The notes: generated by a model not told the origin, from the letters alone. DNA of 64,000 bases from DATJPR01 sp963752915 (GCA_963752915.1 CAVVZZ010000002.1:1-64000), one strand, 5' to 3'; shown: positions 7,717 to 16,652, numbered from the stretch's first letter. Numbers and translations are program-made.

Positions 7717-9129
7717 TTATTGCTGCTCGTTGGTTGGTTTTTCAATGATTGAAGCCATCATATCCGCCTCCGCGACCAGGGTCCCGTCCACGAACGCCTT
7801 GCCCGACATCGTACAGATCTTGCTTTTCCGCTGGTTCATCTTCAGCTCCAACACAAGCTGGTCGCCGGGCGTTACGGGTTTCCGGAATTTTGCGTTGTTG
7901 ATGGCCATAAAATAGACCAATTTGCCTTCGGGGTTCTCGATGCCGTTCAGCAGCATGATGCCGCCCGTCTGCGCCATTGCCTCGATGATGAGGACCGCGG
8001 GCATGACCGGTTGCCCCGGGAAGTGGCCTTCGAAGAACGGCTCATTCACCGTCACGTTCTTCACTCCGACAATCGACTCGTCCATCTTGAACTCGATGAT
8101 CTTGTCGATGAGAAGAAAGGGATACCGATGTGGAAGGATCCGCTTGATGGCGTTGATGTCGAACACAACGCCTTCCTTGCGTTCGTGCTGGTACTTCCGC
8201 ACCAGCTTCTTCTGTTCGTAGAGGCGTCGGATCTTCCTCGCGAACTCGATGTTGCTCGCGTGGCCCGGCCGCGCGGCGAGGATCTGTGCCTTCAGCGGCA
8301 CTCCGATCAGCGCGAGATCTCCCATGACATCGAGGAGTTTGTGCCGGGCCGGCTCATTCGGGAAGTGCAGTTTGCGGTTGTTGATCACCCCGTTCGATCC
8401 GAGGATCACCGAATCCTTGATCCCGAGCTTTTCGCTGATCCGCTTGATTTCAGAAGCCGGCAAGTCCCGGTCGACGATCACGATCGCATTATCAAGATTC
8501 CCCCCGCGGATCAATCCGGCACTGTGAAGCATCTCGACTTCATGGAGGAAACAAAATGTGCGGCAGGGAGCAAAATCCGAAACGAATTCCTTTTCAAGGT
8601 CAAACAGCCCGGTATGCTGACTTCCGAGGGCGGGGTTCTCATAGTCCACCAGGACCGTAATCCGGTAATCATCGGTCGGCAGCGCGACGATCTCGACCTT
8701 TTTCGCTTCATTGCGATAATGGACGGTCTGATCGATGATGAGATAATCTTTGGGCGCTTCCTGGATCTCGAAACCCGCCTGAAGAAGACAATCGACATAG
8801 GGCTTTGCGCTCCCGTCACCGATGGGCGGCTCGCTATTATCGAGTTCGATCAGGAGGTTGTCGATCTGAAGTCCGACAAGGGCCGCCATGACATGCTCCA
8901 CCGTGTGGACCCGCGCCGTCCCAAGCTCGATGGTCGTCCCGCGTGAAATATCGACGACGTGGTCGACGTCGGCCGGCACTTCCGGCTGGCCCGCAAGGTC
9001 GATCCGTCGCCAGCGCACACCATAGTTCTCCGGCGCCGGTTTGAACGTCATCGTGCAGATGTTTCCCGTATGCAGTCCGACGCCGCTCATGGAAACAGAT
9101 TGCTTGATCGTACGCTGTTGAACGAGCAT
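7717..9129 (-). CDS. lpxC/fabZ: Bifunctional UDP-3-O-acyl-GlcNAc deacetylase / 3-hydroxyacyl-ACP dehydratase
   Basis: A 470-residue fusion. Residues 1-305 are LpxC, the zinc deacetylase that commits UDP-acyl-GlcNAc to lipid A: the Glu78-His79 pair in TVEHVMAAL, His263 and Asp267 in ARHKLLDVMGD, and His290. Residues about 325-470 are FabZ, the fatty-acid-elongation dehydratase: HRYPFLLID, then catalytic His369 in EGHFPGQPVMP and Glu383 in IIEAMAQTGG. This fusion is known in Bacteroidota and Chlorobi and supports that placement. The bases directly before the ATG are a 7-bp repeat array with no purine-rich ribosome-binding site, so the start is either unusual in its initiation or slightly misplaced; nearly all of LpxC is present with this start. 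Confidence 0.97.
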   Translation of the reverse strand: MLVQQRTIKQSVSMSGVGLHTGNICTMTFKPAPENYGVRWRRIDLAGQPEVPADVDHVVDISRGTTIELGTARVHTVEHVMAALVGLQIDNLLIELDNSEPPIGDGSAKPYVDCLLQAGFEIQEAPKDYLIIDQTVHYRNEAKKVEIVALPTDDYRITVLVDYENPALGSQHTGLFDLEKEFVSDFAPCRTFCFLHEVEMLHSAGLIRGGNLDNAIVIVDRDLPASEIKRISEKLGIKDSVILGSNGVINNRKLHFPNEPARHKLLDVMGDLALIGVPLKAQILAARPGHASNIEFARKIRRLYEQKKLVRKYQHERKEGVVFDINAIKRILPHRYPFLLIDKIIEFKMDESIVGVKNVTVNEPFFEGHFPGQPVMPAVLIIEAMAQTGGIMLLNGIENPEGKLVYFMAINNAKFRKPVTPGDQLVLELKMNQRKSKICTMSGKAFVDGTLVAEADMMASIIEKPTNEQQ

Positions 9130-9132
9130 GGA

Positions 9133-9167
9133 GAATTTGGAATTTGGAGTTTGGAAGTTGGAATGTG
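9133..9167. repeat. Five 7-bp units directly upstream of lpxC/fabZ
   Basis: Five contiguous units with consensus GAATTTG on the plus strand (the first two identical, later ones with one or two changes). On the minus strand the array reads CAAATTC and ends 3 bases before the lpxC/fabZ start codon, occupying the place where a ribosome-binding site would be. Confidence 0.8.
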
Positions 9168-9170
9168 GAA

Positions 9171-9219
9171 CCGCATTGAAAGCGTCCGCCGTTCTCCTTG
9201 CGGAGCTGCGTCAATGCGG
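9171..9219. other. Interrupted hairpin in the lpxD - lpxC/fabZ junction
   Basis: A perfect 9-bp outer stem (CCGCATTGA at 9171-9179 with TCAATGCGG at 9211-9219) encloses a second perfect 5-bp stem (TCCGC at 9185-9189 with GCGGA at 9200-9204) and a 10-base loop. It lies 11 bases from the lpxD stop codon. No T-run follows on either strand, so it is not a standard terminator; it may be an mRNA-stability or processing element. Confidence 0.5.
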
Positions 9220-9230
9220 GGCGAATCCGG

Positions 9231-10316
9231 TTACGGCTTTCGCGTTTCTGCCTGCGGCGCAGTGAGATCGACAATCCGCTGTTTCAACGCTTCGACCTCC
9301 TGCTGAAGGACCCTGACCGTTTGCAGCAGGTCCGGGAGTTGCGTGATGGCCCCCTGGATTCTGAACGCGTCGCGCTGGGGAACCGCCGGGAAACCAAAGA
9401 TCGTCGTATTGGGCTGCGTGACGGACCGGTGGACCCCCGACTGGGCGCCGATCTTCGTTCCGTCGGCGATCTCGAGATGTCCGGTGAAGCCCACCTGCCC
9501 TCCGATCATCACGTTTCTGCCGATCTTCGTGCTCCCCGAAATCCCGGCCTGCGCCGCGCTTACCGTATTCTCACCGATCACGACATTGTGCGCGACCTGG
9601 ATGAGATTGTCGAGCTTGGTCCCTTTTTTGACCCTCGTTTCCCCGAGGGTCGCACGATCGATCGTTGTGTTCGCTCCGATCTCAACATCGTCTTCGAGCA
9701 CAACGATCCCGACCTGCGGGATCTTTTCGTATGTCCCGTCGGGCTGGGGGGCAAACCCGAATCCATCCCCCCCGATCACCGCACCCGGCTGGAGAATCAC
9801 CCGGTTTCCGACGACGCAATGCTCCCGGACGACGACGTTCGCGTACAATATGCAGTCGGCTCCGACCGCGGCGCCTTCGCCGAGGACGGCCCCGGGTCCG
9901 ATCATGGTCCGGTCGCCAATACGGCATCCGGGCCCGATAACCGCACACGGCGCAATGCGGACCGCATCCCCGACCTCGGCGGTGGAGTCGATGACCGCTG
10001 CGGGAGAGATCCCCGGCGGGACAGGTGACCCTGGAGGATGAAACGCCACTACCGCGTGGACAAAGGAGGCGTACGGATCATCGACGCGCAGGAGTGCAAT
10101 CTCTCCGGCCGGTCTTCCGGCAGGAAGAGCGACGGACCGCCCGACGATGACCGCCGAGGCCCGTGTATCCCCAAGGAAGCGGGCGTATTTCGGATTCGCC
10201 AGGAATGTAAGATCGCCCTCACCCGCCTCTTCGATCTTTGCCACCCTGACGATCTCCCGATCCGCGTCTCCGACGAGCTCGGCCTTCAGGAGTGTTGCGA
10301 TGTCACGGAGTTTCAC
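9231..10316 (-). CDS. lpxD: UDP-3-O-(3-hydroxyacyl)glucosamine N-acyltransferase
   Basis: LpxD adds the N-linked acyl chain to UDP-3-O-acyl-glucosamine, the step after LpxC. The protein has 361 residues. The N-terminal ~100 residues are the uridine-binding domain (MKLRDIATLLKAELVGD, FLANPKYARFL). Residues about 105-315 carry hexapeptide repeats of the left-handed beta-helix. The catalytic His is in LIQVAHNVVIG. A C-terminal helix (LLQTVRVLQQEVEALKQR) is predicted to be coiled coil. It sits 30 bases after the first ompH-like gene and before lpxC/fabZ in the same operon. Confidence 0.97.
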   Translation of the reverse strand: MKLRDIATLLKAELVGDADREIVRVAKIEEAGEGDLTFLANPKYARFLGDTRASAVIVGRSVALPAGRPAGEIALLRVDDPYASFVHAVVAFHPPGSPVPPGISPAAVIDSTAEVGDAVRIAPCAVIGPGCRIGDRTMIGPGAVLGEGAAVGADCILYANVVVREHCVVGNRVILQPGAVIGGDGFGFAPQPDGTYEKIPQVGIVVLEDDVEIGANTTIDRATLGETRVKKGTKLDNLIQVAHNVVIGENTVSAAQAGISGSTKIGRNVMIGGQVGFTGHLEIADGTKIGAQSGVHRSVTQPNTTIFGFPAVPQRDAFRIQGAITQLPDLLQTVRVLQQEVEALKQRIVDLTAPQAETRKP

Positions 10317-10346
10317 GCGTGGTACCCCGGGGTTGCCGCATCAAGA

Positions 10347-10868
10347 CTACTTGCCGAATGCCTGCATGCGCTGGATGACCTTGGCGGTAAGGTCGTTCTT
10401 GTCGTTTGCATAGACGAGCAGGACCTGACCGCTCTTGTCGAAGATATAGTCGTAGCCGTCTTCCTTTGCAATGTCTTCGAGCACCTGGAAGATCTTGTTC
10501 TGAATCGGCTTCATGATCTCGTTCTGTTTCTGGAACAACTCTCCATTCTGACCGAACTTCTTATTCCGGTAGTCCTGGATCGATTGATCGAGCGCACGCA
10601 GCTCTTTCTCCTGGTCCGCCCGCGCCGCTTCCGTCAGGATCAGTTTCTTTTTATCATACTCGTCATATTTCCGTTTCCAGTCCGCCTGCATCTTCTGCAA
10701 ATCGCCCTCCCACTGCGCGACAAGACCGTCCAGCGTCTTTTGAGCGTCGATCGCTTCCGGGAGCGTCTGCATGATCGACTCGGAATTGATATGCCCGATT
10801 TTTGACTGCGCGTGTGCCGAGCAAACGATCGCCATTCCAACAGCGATCATACAAAGTGTGCGTTTCAT
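10347..10868 (-). CDS. OmpH/Skp-family periplasmic chaperone (copy 1, nearer lpxD)
   Basis: A 173-residue OmpH/Skp-like protein, a periplasmic holdase that carries unfolded outer-membrane proteins to the BAM complex. The ATG at 10866-10868 is preceded by GGAG and gives a signal peptide (MKRTLCMIAVGMAIVCSAHAQ). The mature protein has a short beta start (KIGHINSES), two long charged helices that would form the tentacle coiled coil, and a terminal domain (YDYIFDKSGQVLLVYANDKNDLT). It is one of two tandem homologues downstream of bamA. The longer frame upstream has no signal peptide at its start and was not used. Confidence 0.9.
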   Translation of the reverse strand: MKRTLCMIAVGMAIVCSAHAQSKIGHINSESIMQTLPEAIDAQKTLDGLVAQWEGDLQKMQADWKRKYDEYDKKKLILTEAARADQEKELRALDQSIQDYRNKKFGQNGELFQKQNEIMKPIQNKIFQVLEDIAKEDGYDYIFDKSGQVLLVYANDKNDLTAKVIQRMQAFGK

Positions 10869-11034
10869 TGCGTTTCTCCAATGGAGCGAAAAGACCTCTT
10901 CGATCACACCGCGACGGGATCACCGGGACGGAACAGCAGCGGGCGCGTGGCTCAAGAACACGAAGCGACCGGGGATACTTCACCCAATCGCTTTCGTCTT
11001 CAAGCACCAGCGCTCCCGTCCACGTCTGCGGGCG

Positions 11035-11550
11035 TTATCTCCCACGGATGAGGTTGTCGAGGACGCGATTGGTCAGATCATTTTTCGGATCTGCATACAG
11101 AACGATGTTGACTTGGTCATTCTGGTCAAGGATGAAGCTGAATTTCTCCGCTTTCGCAATCCGCTCGATGGCTTTCAGGACCTTGTCTTTCACGGGGGTG
11201 AAGATCTTCTCCCGTTGCTGCGCGAGTTCCTGGTCTTTTCCCTGCGCGAAGTCCCGTGCCTTCACCTGAAGGTCCTGGATCTCCTGCTGGGCAGCCCGCT
11301 TGGATGCGTCGTTCAGCAACGCTTCCCGTTTTTGATAATCATCGTATTTTTCCTGAATCTGCTTCTGCATCAATTGCAGCGAATCCTGGATGGGCTTTGC
11401 GTACGATTCGAGTTTCTTCGCCGCATCGCGCGCTTCCGGAAGCTGATCCAGAATCTTCGCTGAGTTCACAAACCCGATCTTCTGCACCTGCCCGTACGCC
11501 ACCGCACCGACCAACACAAGAATAAGACAAGAGAAAACGATATTCTTCAC
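11035..11550 (-). CDS. OmpH/Skp-family periplasmic chaperone (copy 2, nearer bamA)
   Basis: A 171-residue paralogue of the neighbouring OmpH/Skp-like protein. No ATG fits the signal peptide; the GTG at 11548-11550, 5 bases after GAGG, gives a clean export signal (VKNIVFSCLILVLVGAVAYGQ). The helical arms around IQDSLQLMQKQIQEKYDDYQ and the C-terminal FILDQNDQVNIVLYADPKNDLT correspond segment by segment to copy 1. The 166 bases separating the copies contain nothing recognisable. Two or more tandem ompH genes next to bamA are common in Bacteroidota and Chlorobi. Confidence 0.9.
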   Translation of the reverse strand: MKNIVFSCLILVLVGAVAYGQVQKIGFVNSAKILDQLPEARDAAKKLESYAKPIQDSLQLMQKQIQEKYDDYQKREALLNDASKRAAQQEIQDLQVKARDFAQGKDQELAQQREKIFTPVKDKVLKAIERIAKAEKFSFILDQNDQVNIVLYADPKNDLTNRVLDNLIRGR

Positions 11551-11626
11551 AATGACCTCGTTGAAATGGATATTGAAGAGTCGGATCAATGAGATGCCTG
11601 ACCTGTATGTCACCCCCCCCTCGACC

Positions 11627-14005
11627 CTAGAACCCGCGGCCGAAGACAAAATGAAAATGCCAGCCGTCCGGTTTCCCATCCCTTGGTGAAACATCGTCGA
11701 ATCCATAACCTTCGTCAAACCCGATCAGACCGATGGGTTGGATCTGGATCCGCGCGCCCAATCCCGCCGATCGTTTCAGATCGAAGAAATTCGCCGTCGC
11801 GGGAGAGGGGTACACGTTTCCTCCTTCGGCAAAGGCGAGCAGATAAATCGGGATAGGATTGATGGACACGGCGAAACGGAGTTCCAGAGTCTGTTTTGAC
11901 ATCGCTCTACCGGCGACGATCGAACTCCCGGCAAGAATCGGGCCGACACTCTGGTCGTCGTACCCACGCAGCGGCGTGGTGTTGACGTAGCCGAGTCCTG
12001 TGCCGCCCATCGAGTAGTAATCGATCGGCGAGATGTTGCCGGTACCGCTCCCCAGTGGCGTAATGGAGCCGTACATCGAGCTCAGGTAGAGCGCGAATTT
12101 GTGGCTGTCGAACAACGGGATGTACCAATCGGACTGGAACCCCCACTTGACAAATTCCACATTGCCGGGGAGGAACGGACCGCCAGACAACTGGAACGAC
12201 AGCGAGACATTGGACCCCTCGGTCGGGAAGATCGGGTTGTCGGTGCTGTTGCGCGAAATGACCTGCGTGACACTCACCTGGGTCGTCACGCCTTCCGGAT
12301 AATAGCCAAGGCCGTTCCGGACGTCGTTCCTCTGGCCGGTCAGGATCCAATCGCCCCGGAAATAGTCGTCGGGCCAACGGAACCGCCGGCCGACACGAAT
12401 GGATCCGCCCATCATTTCCAAATCGAAGTTGTAGCTTTGGCGGGTATCAAAGAGGCTCACCCCGAGGAGGGTTGGAGTATTAAAGAGCCACGGCTCCGTA
12501 AACCCGAGGCTGAAGGTGCGGTAGATCGACGTTGCGCCGAATTCCCACTGGAAACTCAGGATCTGCCCGGCACCGCCTGAAAGGGGCTCGGCGATGGAAA
12601 AATTGTTGATCGTAAATCCTAACGCCCCCGTGACCCCGAAGGCGCCGCTGTATCCGACTGAGGCGTTGATGTTGTCGCTGGATTTCTCTTCCACCTCATA
12701 CACCAGGTCCACCGTCTTATCATCGACCATTTGATAATCCGGCTTCAGCTTTTCTGGGTTGAAATAATTGAGTTGCTGCAGTTGCCGAAGGCTGCGCATG
12801 ATCGCGGCACGGCTGAAGTAGTCCCCCGGCCGGGTGTAGAGTTCCCGTCGGATGACCTTTTCCTGCGTCTTGGTATTCCCCTTGATCGCAACGTGGCCGA
12901 TGCGGAATTGATTCATCTCGAAGACGTTGATCTGGATATCGACGCTGTCGTCACCCACCCGTGTTTCGACCGGGTCAAGATTGAACCGCAGGTAGCCGTT
13001 GTCGAGATACAGGGAAGCGACGTCCGACTGGGAATCATTCCCGCGGAGATTCTTCTCAAGCTTGTCCGCGTTATAGACCTCCCCGTCCTTGACGCCGAGC
13101 CGTTCGTTGAGGACGGTGCTGTTGTAGACTGTATTTCCCTGCCAGGTAATGTGGCGGATAAAATACTGAACACCCTCACGGACCCTGATCAGGATGTTCA
13201 TGTTTTCCTTGTTCGCAGAATAGGAAATTGAGTCGCCGAGGATTTCGGCGTCCCGGTAGCCATTCTTCCTGTAGAACTGAAGGATCAGGTCCTTGTCTTC
13301 ATCATACTTCTTTCTGTCGAACTTCGCGGACGACCAGAACTTCCACCAGTGCTTTTCCGAGGTGTTGTCCATCGCTCCGCGCAGGTCGCCGTCCGAGAAT
13401 GCGTGATTGCCGCTGAACGTAATATTGTCGATCTGCACTTCCGGACCTTCGTCAATATCGACTTTCACGATGACCCGGTTGCTCGCGCTGTCCGCCGGCT
13501 GCGTGGTGTCCCTGATTTCCGCAAGCAGATATCCGTCCTTCACGTACAGCTTCTTGATTTCCCGTCTGATGACAACGAGCTCATCGGAGGGAAAGACCTG
13601 GCCGCGAACGAGGTTCAGCTTCTTCATGATGTCGTCTTCGCTGACCTCATGTCTGCCGGTATACTCGATTTTTTCAAAACGGGGAAGTTCGTGGACGGTG
13701 ATGGAAAGATAGACGCCGTCGCCGGCCCGGCGATCGATGGCAACCTGAATATCGTCGAAAATTCTCAAGGACCACAGCTTGCGCACGGCCTGGCCGACCT
13801 GATCGCCGGGGACGGTAATATTATCACCGACCTTCAGTCCTGAATTCGCAATGATCGCGGCGGGATCGGCAAGCGTGTTCCCCTCGATGGAGATGCCGAG
13901 GATCTTGAGGACTTCTTGTTGAGGTTGGGTACGTTGTGCGTCCGCTCTGGAGAGGGTGCAGAGTGCCAGCGTGATGACTGCTGACACGAGCAGAAGCTGT
14001 TTCAT
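11627..14005 (-). CDS. bamA: Outer membrane protein assembly factor BamA
   Basis: BamA (Omp85) inserts beta-barrel proteins into the outer membrane. The protein has 792 residues with a signal peptide (MKQLLLVSAVITLALCTLSRADAQ), a run of POTRA domains over residues about 30-430 (for example RFEKIEYTGRHEVSEDDIMKK, VQIDNITFSGNHAFSDGDLR, FRIGHVAIKGNTKTQEKVIR) and a 16-strand-type barrel to the end. GLGYVNTTPLRGYDDQSVG contains the RGY/RGF-type motif of the L6 loop, and the last residue is the aromatic Phe expected of an outer-membrane barrel. It follows uppS by one base and precedes the two OmpH/Skp homologues. Confidence 0.96.
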   Translation of the reverse strand: MKQLLLVSAVITLALCTLSRADAQRTQPQQEVLKILGISIEGNTLADPAAIIANSGLKVGDNITVPGDQVGQAVRKLWSLRIFDDIQVAIDRRAGDGVYLSITVHELPRFEKIEYTGRHEVSEDDIMKKLNLVRGQVFPSDELVVIRREIKKLYVKDGYLLAEIRDTTQPADSASNRVIVKVDIDEGPEVQIDNITFSGNHAFSDGDLRGAMDNTSEKHWWKFWSSAKFDRKKYDEDKDLILQFYRKNGYRDAEILGDSISYSANKENMNILIRVREGVQYFIRHITWQGNTVYNSTVLNERLGVKDGEVYNADKLEKNLRGNDSQSDVASLYLDNGYLRFNLDPVETRVGDDSVDIQINVFEMNQFRIGHVAIKGNTKTQEKVIRRELYTRPGDYFSRAAIMRSLRQLQQLNYFNPEKLKPDYQMVDDKTVDLVYEVEEKSSDNINASVGYSGAFGVTGALGFTINNFSIAEPLSGGAGQILSFQWEFGATSIYRTFSLGFTEPWLFNTPTLLGVSLFDTRQSYNFDLEMMGGSIRVGRRFRWPDDYFRGDWILTGQRNDVRNGLGYYPEGVTTQVSVTQVISRNSTDNPIFPTEGSNVSLSFQLSGGPFLPGNVEFVKWGFQSDWYIPLFDSHKFALYLSSMYGSITPLGSGTGNISPIDYYSMGGTGLGYVNTTPLRGYDDQSVGPILAGSSIVAGRAMSKQTLELRFAVSINPIPIYLLAFAEGGNVYPSPATANFFDLKRSAGLGARIQIQPIGLIGFDEGYGFDDVSPRDGKPDGWHFHFVFGRGF

Positions 14006-14006
14006 A

Positions 14007-14843
14007 TTAGGGTCCCGTTACACTCTTGATAAACCGTTGGAGCGCGCCGCCGGCATTTTCCTGGGCGCGCAGTTGTTCACTGACCATCCCGAAGCGGCGC
14101 TCGCGCCGGCGGTAGTCCGTGATCGCGGCGTACAGCTCATCCCTCCGGAAACTCGGCCAATGTTTTTGGGTGATGAAAATCTCCGTGTACGCCAACTGCC
14201 ACAGCAGGAAATTGCTGATGCGAAATTCCCCGCTTGTCCGTATCAAGAGGTCGGGATCTGGTACTCCGGTTGTTGAAAGATAGGATGAAATCTTTGCGTC
14301 CGTGATCTGGTCGGCGTGGAGCGTTCCGGACGCCACGTCCTCGGCCATGTGCCGGAAGGCCCTCGTCAGATCCCAGCGCCCGCTGTAACTGAGCGCAAGG
14401 ATGAGCGTCAGGCCCGTATTGTTCTTCGTTTTCTCGATGTCATCGAGCAGTTCCTGCCGGACTTCCGACGGGAGTGCATCGATATCGCCGATCGCACGGA
14501 TCTTCACATTGTTGGTGTGCAGGCGATCGGTCTCGTCCTGAAGCGCCTTTAACAGGAGGCGCATCAACAGGGAAATTTCGTCCTTCGGCCGCTTCCAGTT
14601 CTCGGTGGAGAACGCGTACAGCGTGAGATACTGCACTCCAAGCTGGCCACACGCCTCGACGATGTCGCGGACCGATTCCACACCTTCCGTATGCCCTGCG
14701 ATGCGTGGAAGCCCCCGGAGTTTGGCCCATCGGCCATTTCCGTCCATAATAATGGCGACATGCCCCGGAATCTCTCCCGAGGTTTTCAAGGCATCCTGAA
14801 CGCTTTTGTCGTCGGGAGCAGTACGGTCGGACAGCATTCCCAC
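14007..14843 (-). CDS. uppS: Isoprenyl transferase (undecaprenyl diphosphate synthase)
   Basis: A cis-prenyltransferase that makes the C55 lipid carrier for peptidoglycan and LPS. The protein has 278 residues. HVAIIMDGNGRWAKLRGLPR has catalytic Asp34 and the pyrophosphate-binding Asn/Arg, AGHTEGVESVRDIV follows, and YLTLYAFSTENWKRP and RTSGEFRISNFLLWQ complete the conserved set. A GTG at 14841-14843 lies 10 bases after GAGGGGAG; an ATG 6 bases further in (14835-14837) is also possible. It is the first gene after the divergent promoter region, so it probably heads the envelope operon. Confidence 0.95.
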   Translation of the reverse strand: MGMLSDRTAPDDKSVQDALKTSGEIPGHVAIIMDGNGRWAKLRGLPRIAGHTEGVESVRDIVEACGQLGVQYLTLYAFSTENWKRPKDEISLLMRLLLKALQDETDRLHTNNVKIRAIGDIDALPSEVRQELLDDIEKTKNNTGLTLILALSYSGRWDLTRAFRHMAEDVASGTLHADQITDAKISSYLSTTGVPDPDLLIRTSGEFRISNFLLWQLAYTEIFITQKHWPSFRRDELYAAITDYRRRERRFGMVSEQLRAQENAGGALQRFIKSVTGP

Positions 14844-14899
14844 AGGCAGGGATCTCCCCTCAGCCGGATGTTTCCATAAGAAAAGTATAATGGAATACT

Positions 14900-14928
14900 A
14901 TTGTACGCCATTCCGCTCAGAAAGTCAA
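14900..14928 (-). promoter_or_regulatory. Promoter of the uppS-bamA-lpx operon
   Basis: On the minus strand TTGACT (14923-14928) and TACAAT (14900-14905) are separated by exactly 17 bp. The distance to the uppS start is about 57 bases. It is divergent from the ybaB promoter, with 21 bp between the two -35 boxes. Confidence 0.7.
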
Positions 14929-14949
14929 GAATTGGGAAACGGCGTCGCG

Positions 14950-14978
14950 TTGACAATCCACGCGTAATAGAGTATATT
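14950..14978 (+). promoter_or_regulatory. Promoter of ybaB-recR
   Basis: TTGACA (14950-14955), a 17-bp spacer and TATATT (14973-14978): the best sigma-70-type match in the window. A start of transcription near 14985 would leave a leader of about 48 bases before the ybaB ATG, with GAGAG about 7 bases before that ATG. Confidence 0.75.
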
Positions 14979-15032
14979 TTGACACTATTCTCTAGAATCA
15001 ACGATCCACTCTTTAGATAAGAGAGAACTTCC

Positions 15033-15371
15033 ATGGGCGGCATTCCAAATATGGCGGGAATGATGAAACAGGTGCAGAAGATGCAGGAGAAAATCGCTCA
15101 GGTGCAGGCCTCCCTGGAGACCATGACCACCGTCGGGGAATCGGGGGGAGGAATGGTCAAAGTCACCGTCAATGGAAAACAACAGATCGTCCAGTTGCAC
15201 ATCGACAAGGAAGTCGTGAACCCTGCCGATGTTGAGATGCTCGAAGACCTGATTATCGCCGCGGTCAATAAGGGGGTCGAGGAATCCAACAAGATGGCGC
15301 AGGAGGAGATGGCGAAGGCGACCAACGGACTTCTCCCGAATATCCCGGGGCTGAACCTTCCTGGCATGTAG
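15033..15371 (+). CDS. ybaB: YbaB/EbfC-family nucleoid-associated protein
   Basis: A 112-residue DNA-binding protein of the YbaB/EbfC family, which forms dimers and binds DNA as part of the nucleoid. MMKQVQKMQEKIAQVQASL is the typical N-terminal helix, GGGMVKVTVNGKQQIVQLHID the central sheet, and DVEMLEDLIIAAVNKGVEES the second helix. It stands directly upstream of recR, a gene pairing conserved in many bacteria. The promoter at 14950-14978 serves it. Confidence 0.93.
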   Translation: MGGIPNMAGMMKQVQKMQEKIAQVQASLETMTTVGESGGGMVKVTVNGKQQIVQLHIDKEVVNPADVEMLEDLIIAAVNKGVEESNKMAQEEMAKATNGLLPNIPGLNLPGM

Positions 15372-15444
15372 TCGCTCACACCCGGTCCCCCGCACCCGAT
15401 CTATCGGCATCAACAGGCCATCCGGTGTCCAAGAATACCTCCTT

Positions 15445-16041
15445 ATGCTCCATACGTCCGAGTCACTGCAGCAACTTATCGATGAATTCGCCGGATTCCC
15501 GGGGATCGGGCGCAAGACGGCCCAGAGGCTTGCCCTCCACGTGCTGAAGCTCCCGCGCGAAGAAGTCGCCAGGATGGCGAACGCTCTGATCGCCGTGAAG
15601 GAGAAGATCCGTCATTGCTCCGTCTGCTCCAACATCACCGAGCAGGACCCCTGTGTCATTTGCGCGAGCACCAAGCGCGACCGATCGCTGATCTGTGTTG
15701 TCGAGGAGCCGAATGACGTGATCGCACTCGAAAAAACAAATGAATATCGCGGGCTCTACCACGTCCTCGGGGGCTCTCTCTCGCCTCTGGACGGGATCGG
15801 GCCGGAGCAACTCCGCATCAAAGAACTCCTCGTGAGGATCTCCTCCGAAGTGGGCGAGACAATCCTTGCGATGAACCCCAACGTCGAGGGTGAGGCGACG
15901 ACGATCTATTTGACACGGCTCCTGAAACCGCTTGGCGTCAAGGTCTCCCGTCTTGCGCGGGGCCTTCCCGTCGGGGGTGATTTGGAGTTCTCCGATGAGG
16001 CGACATTGACCAGGGCGTTGGAAGGGCGCATCGTGCTGTGA
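15445..16041 (+). CDS. recR: Recombination protein RecR
   Basis: RecR acts with RecO (and RecF) to load RecA at single-strand gaps. The protein has 198 residues, the family norm. The helix-hairpin-helix FAGFPGIGRKTAQRLALHVL is near the start, the four-Cys zinc finger CSVCSNITEQDPCVIC follows, and the Toprim domain begins at LICVVEEPNDVIALEKT. The gene lies 73 bases after ybaB and its last bases overlap the start codon of the next lipoprotein gene. Confidence 0.97.
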   Translation: MLHTSESLQQLIDEFAGFPGIGRKTAQRLALHVLKLPREEVARMANALIAVKEKIRHCSVCSNITEQDPCVICASTKRDRSLICVVEEPNDVIALEKTNEYRGLYHVLGGSLSPLDGIGPEQLRIKELLVRISSEVGETILAMNPNVEGEATTIYLTRLLKPLGVKVSRLARGLPVGGDLEFSDEATLTRALEGRIVL

Positions 16042-16652
16042 CCGCACTGCGCTGGCGTACCCGATGCGTATCCCCCCGGCTTATCGTCGCCGCCCTCTTC
16101 GTGTTCACGTCGTGCGGTCTCTTTCAGACCAGGACTCCCGAAGCGCCGACACAGCCCAGCGACACTTTCATCCCCGCGACGGATCCTGACGCCGTCGTGC
16201 AGAACCTGCAGAGCGCGATCGCGGAAAAGAATTCCGTCAACTACCAGCGGTGTTTTCCCGACCCCTCACACGCGAAGCAAACATACGCGTTCATCCCGTC
16301 CGCGACGGCGGCAGCAACGTACGCAGGGGTCTTCGCCAACTGGACCGTGGATGACGAACGGCAGTATTTCCAGAACCTGGTGGCGCGAACAGCCGGCAAG
16401 CCGACCGCGTTCTCCAATCTTGTCCTGGCCCACAAAACGATCATCCTCTCGGGGGATTCCACCATTGTTTCGTACGACTATACGTTCACGTTCGAGCACA
16501 ACGATCCGAGTTTCCCGACGGTCGCGACCGGCACGATGCAGCTCGTTCTCGGCCCGGACAACACCAATGCATGGGTCATCTATCGCTGGACGGACTATAA
16601 GACCACCAGCGATGTTACGTGGAGCCATTTCAAAGGGAAGTTTTCCAACTGA
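16038..16652 (+). CDS. Small lipoprotein of unknown function, NTF2-like candidate
   Basis: A 204-residue exported lipoprotein. The GTG start overlaps the recR stop (GTGA). The leader LIVAALFVFTSCG ends in a lipobox with Cys26. The mature part begins with a low-complexity linker (PEAPTQPSDTF) and then a compact domain: DPDAVVQNLQSAIAEKNSVNYQRCF, and a final part ending in NAWVIYRWTDYKTT. The helix-rich start and final W-containing strands recall SnoaL/NTF2-like folds. The next gene encodes a protein of the same layout, suggesting an old tandem duplication. No function can be named. Confidence 0.75.
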   Translation: MTALRWRTRCVSPRLIVAALFVFTSCGLFQTRTPEAPTQPSDTFIPATDPDAVVQNLQSAIAEKNSVNYQRCFPDPSHAKQTYAFIPSATAAATYAGVFANWTVDDERQYFQNLVARTAGKPTAFSNLVLAHKTIILSGDSTIVSYDYTFTFEHNDPSFPTVATGTMQLVLGPDNTNAWVIYRWTDYKTTSDVTWSHFKGKFSN

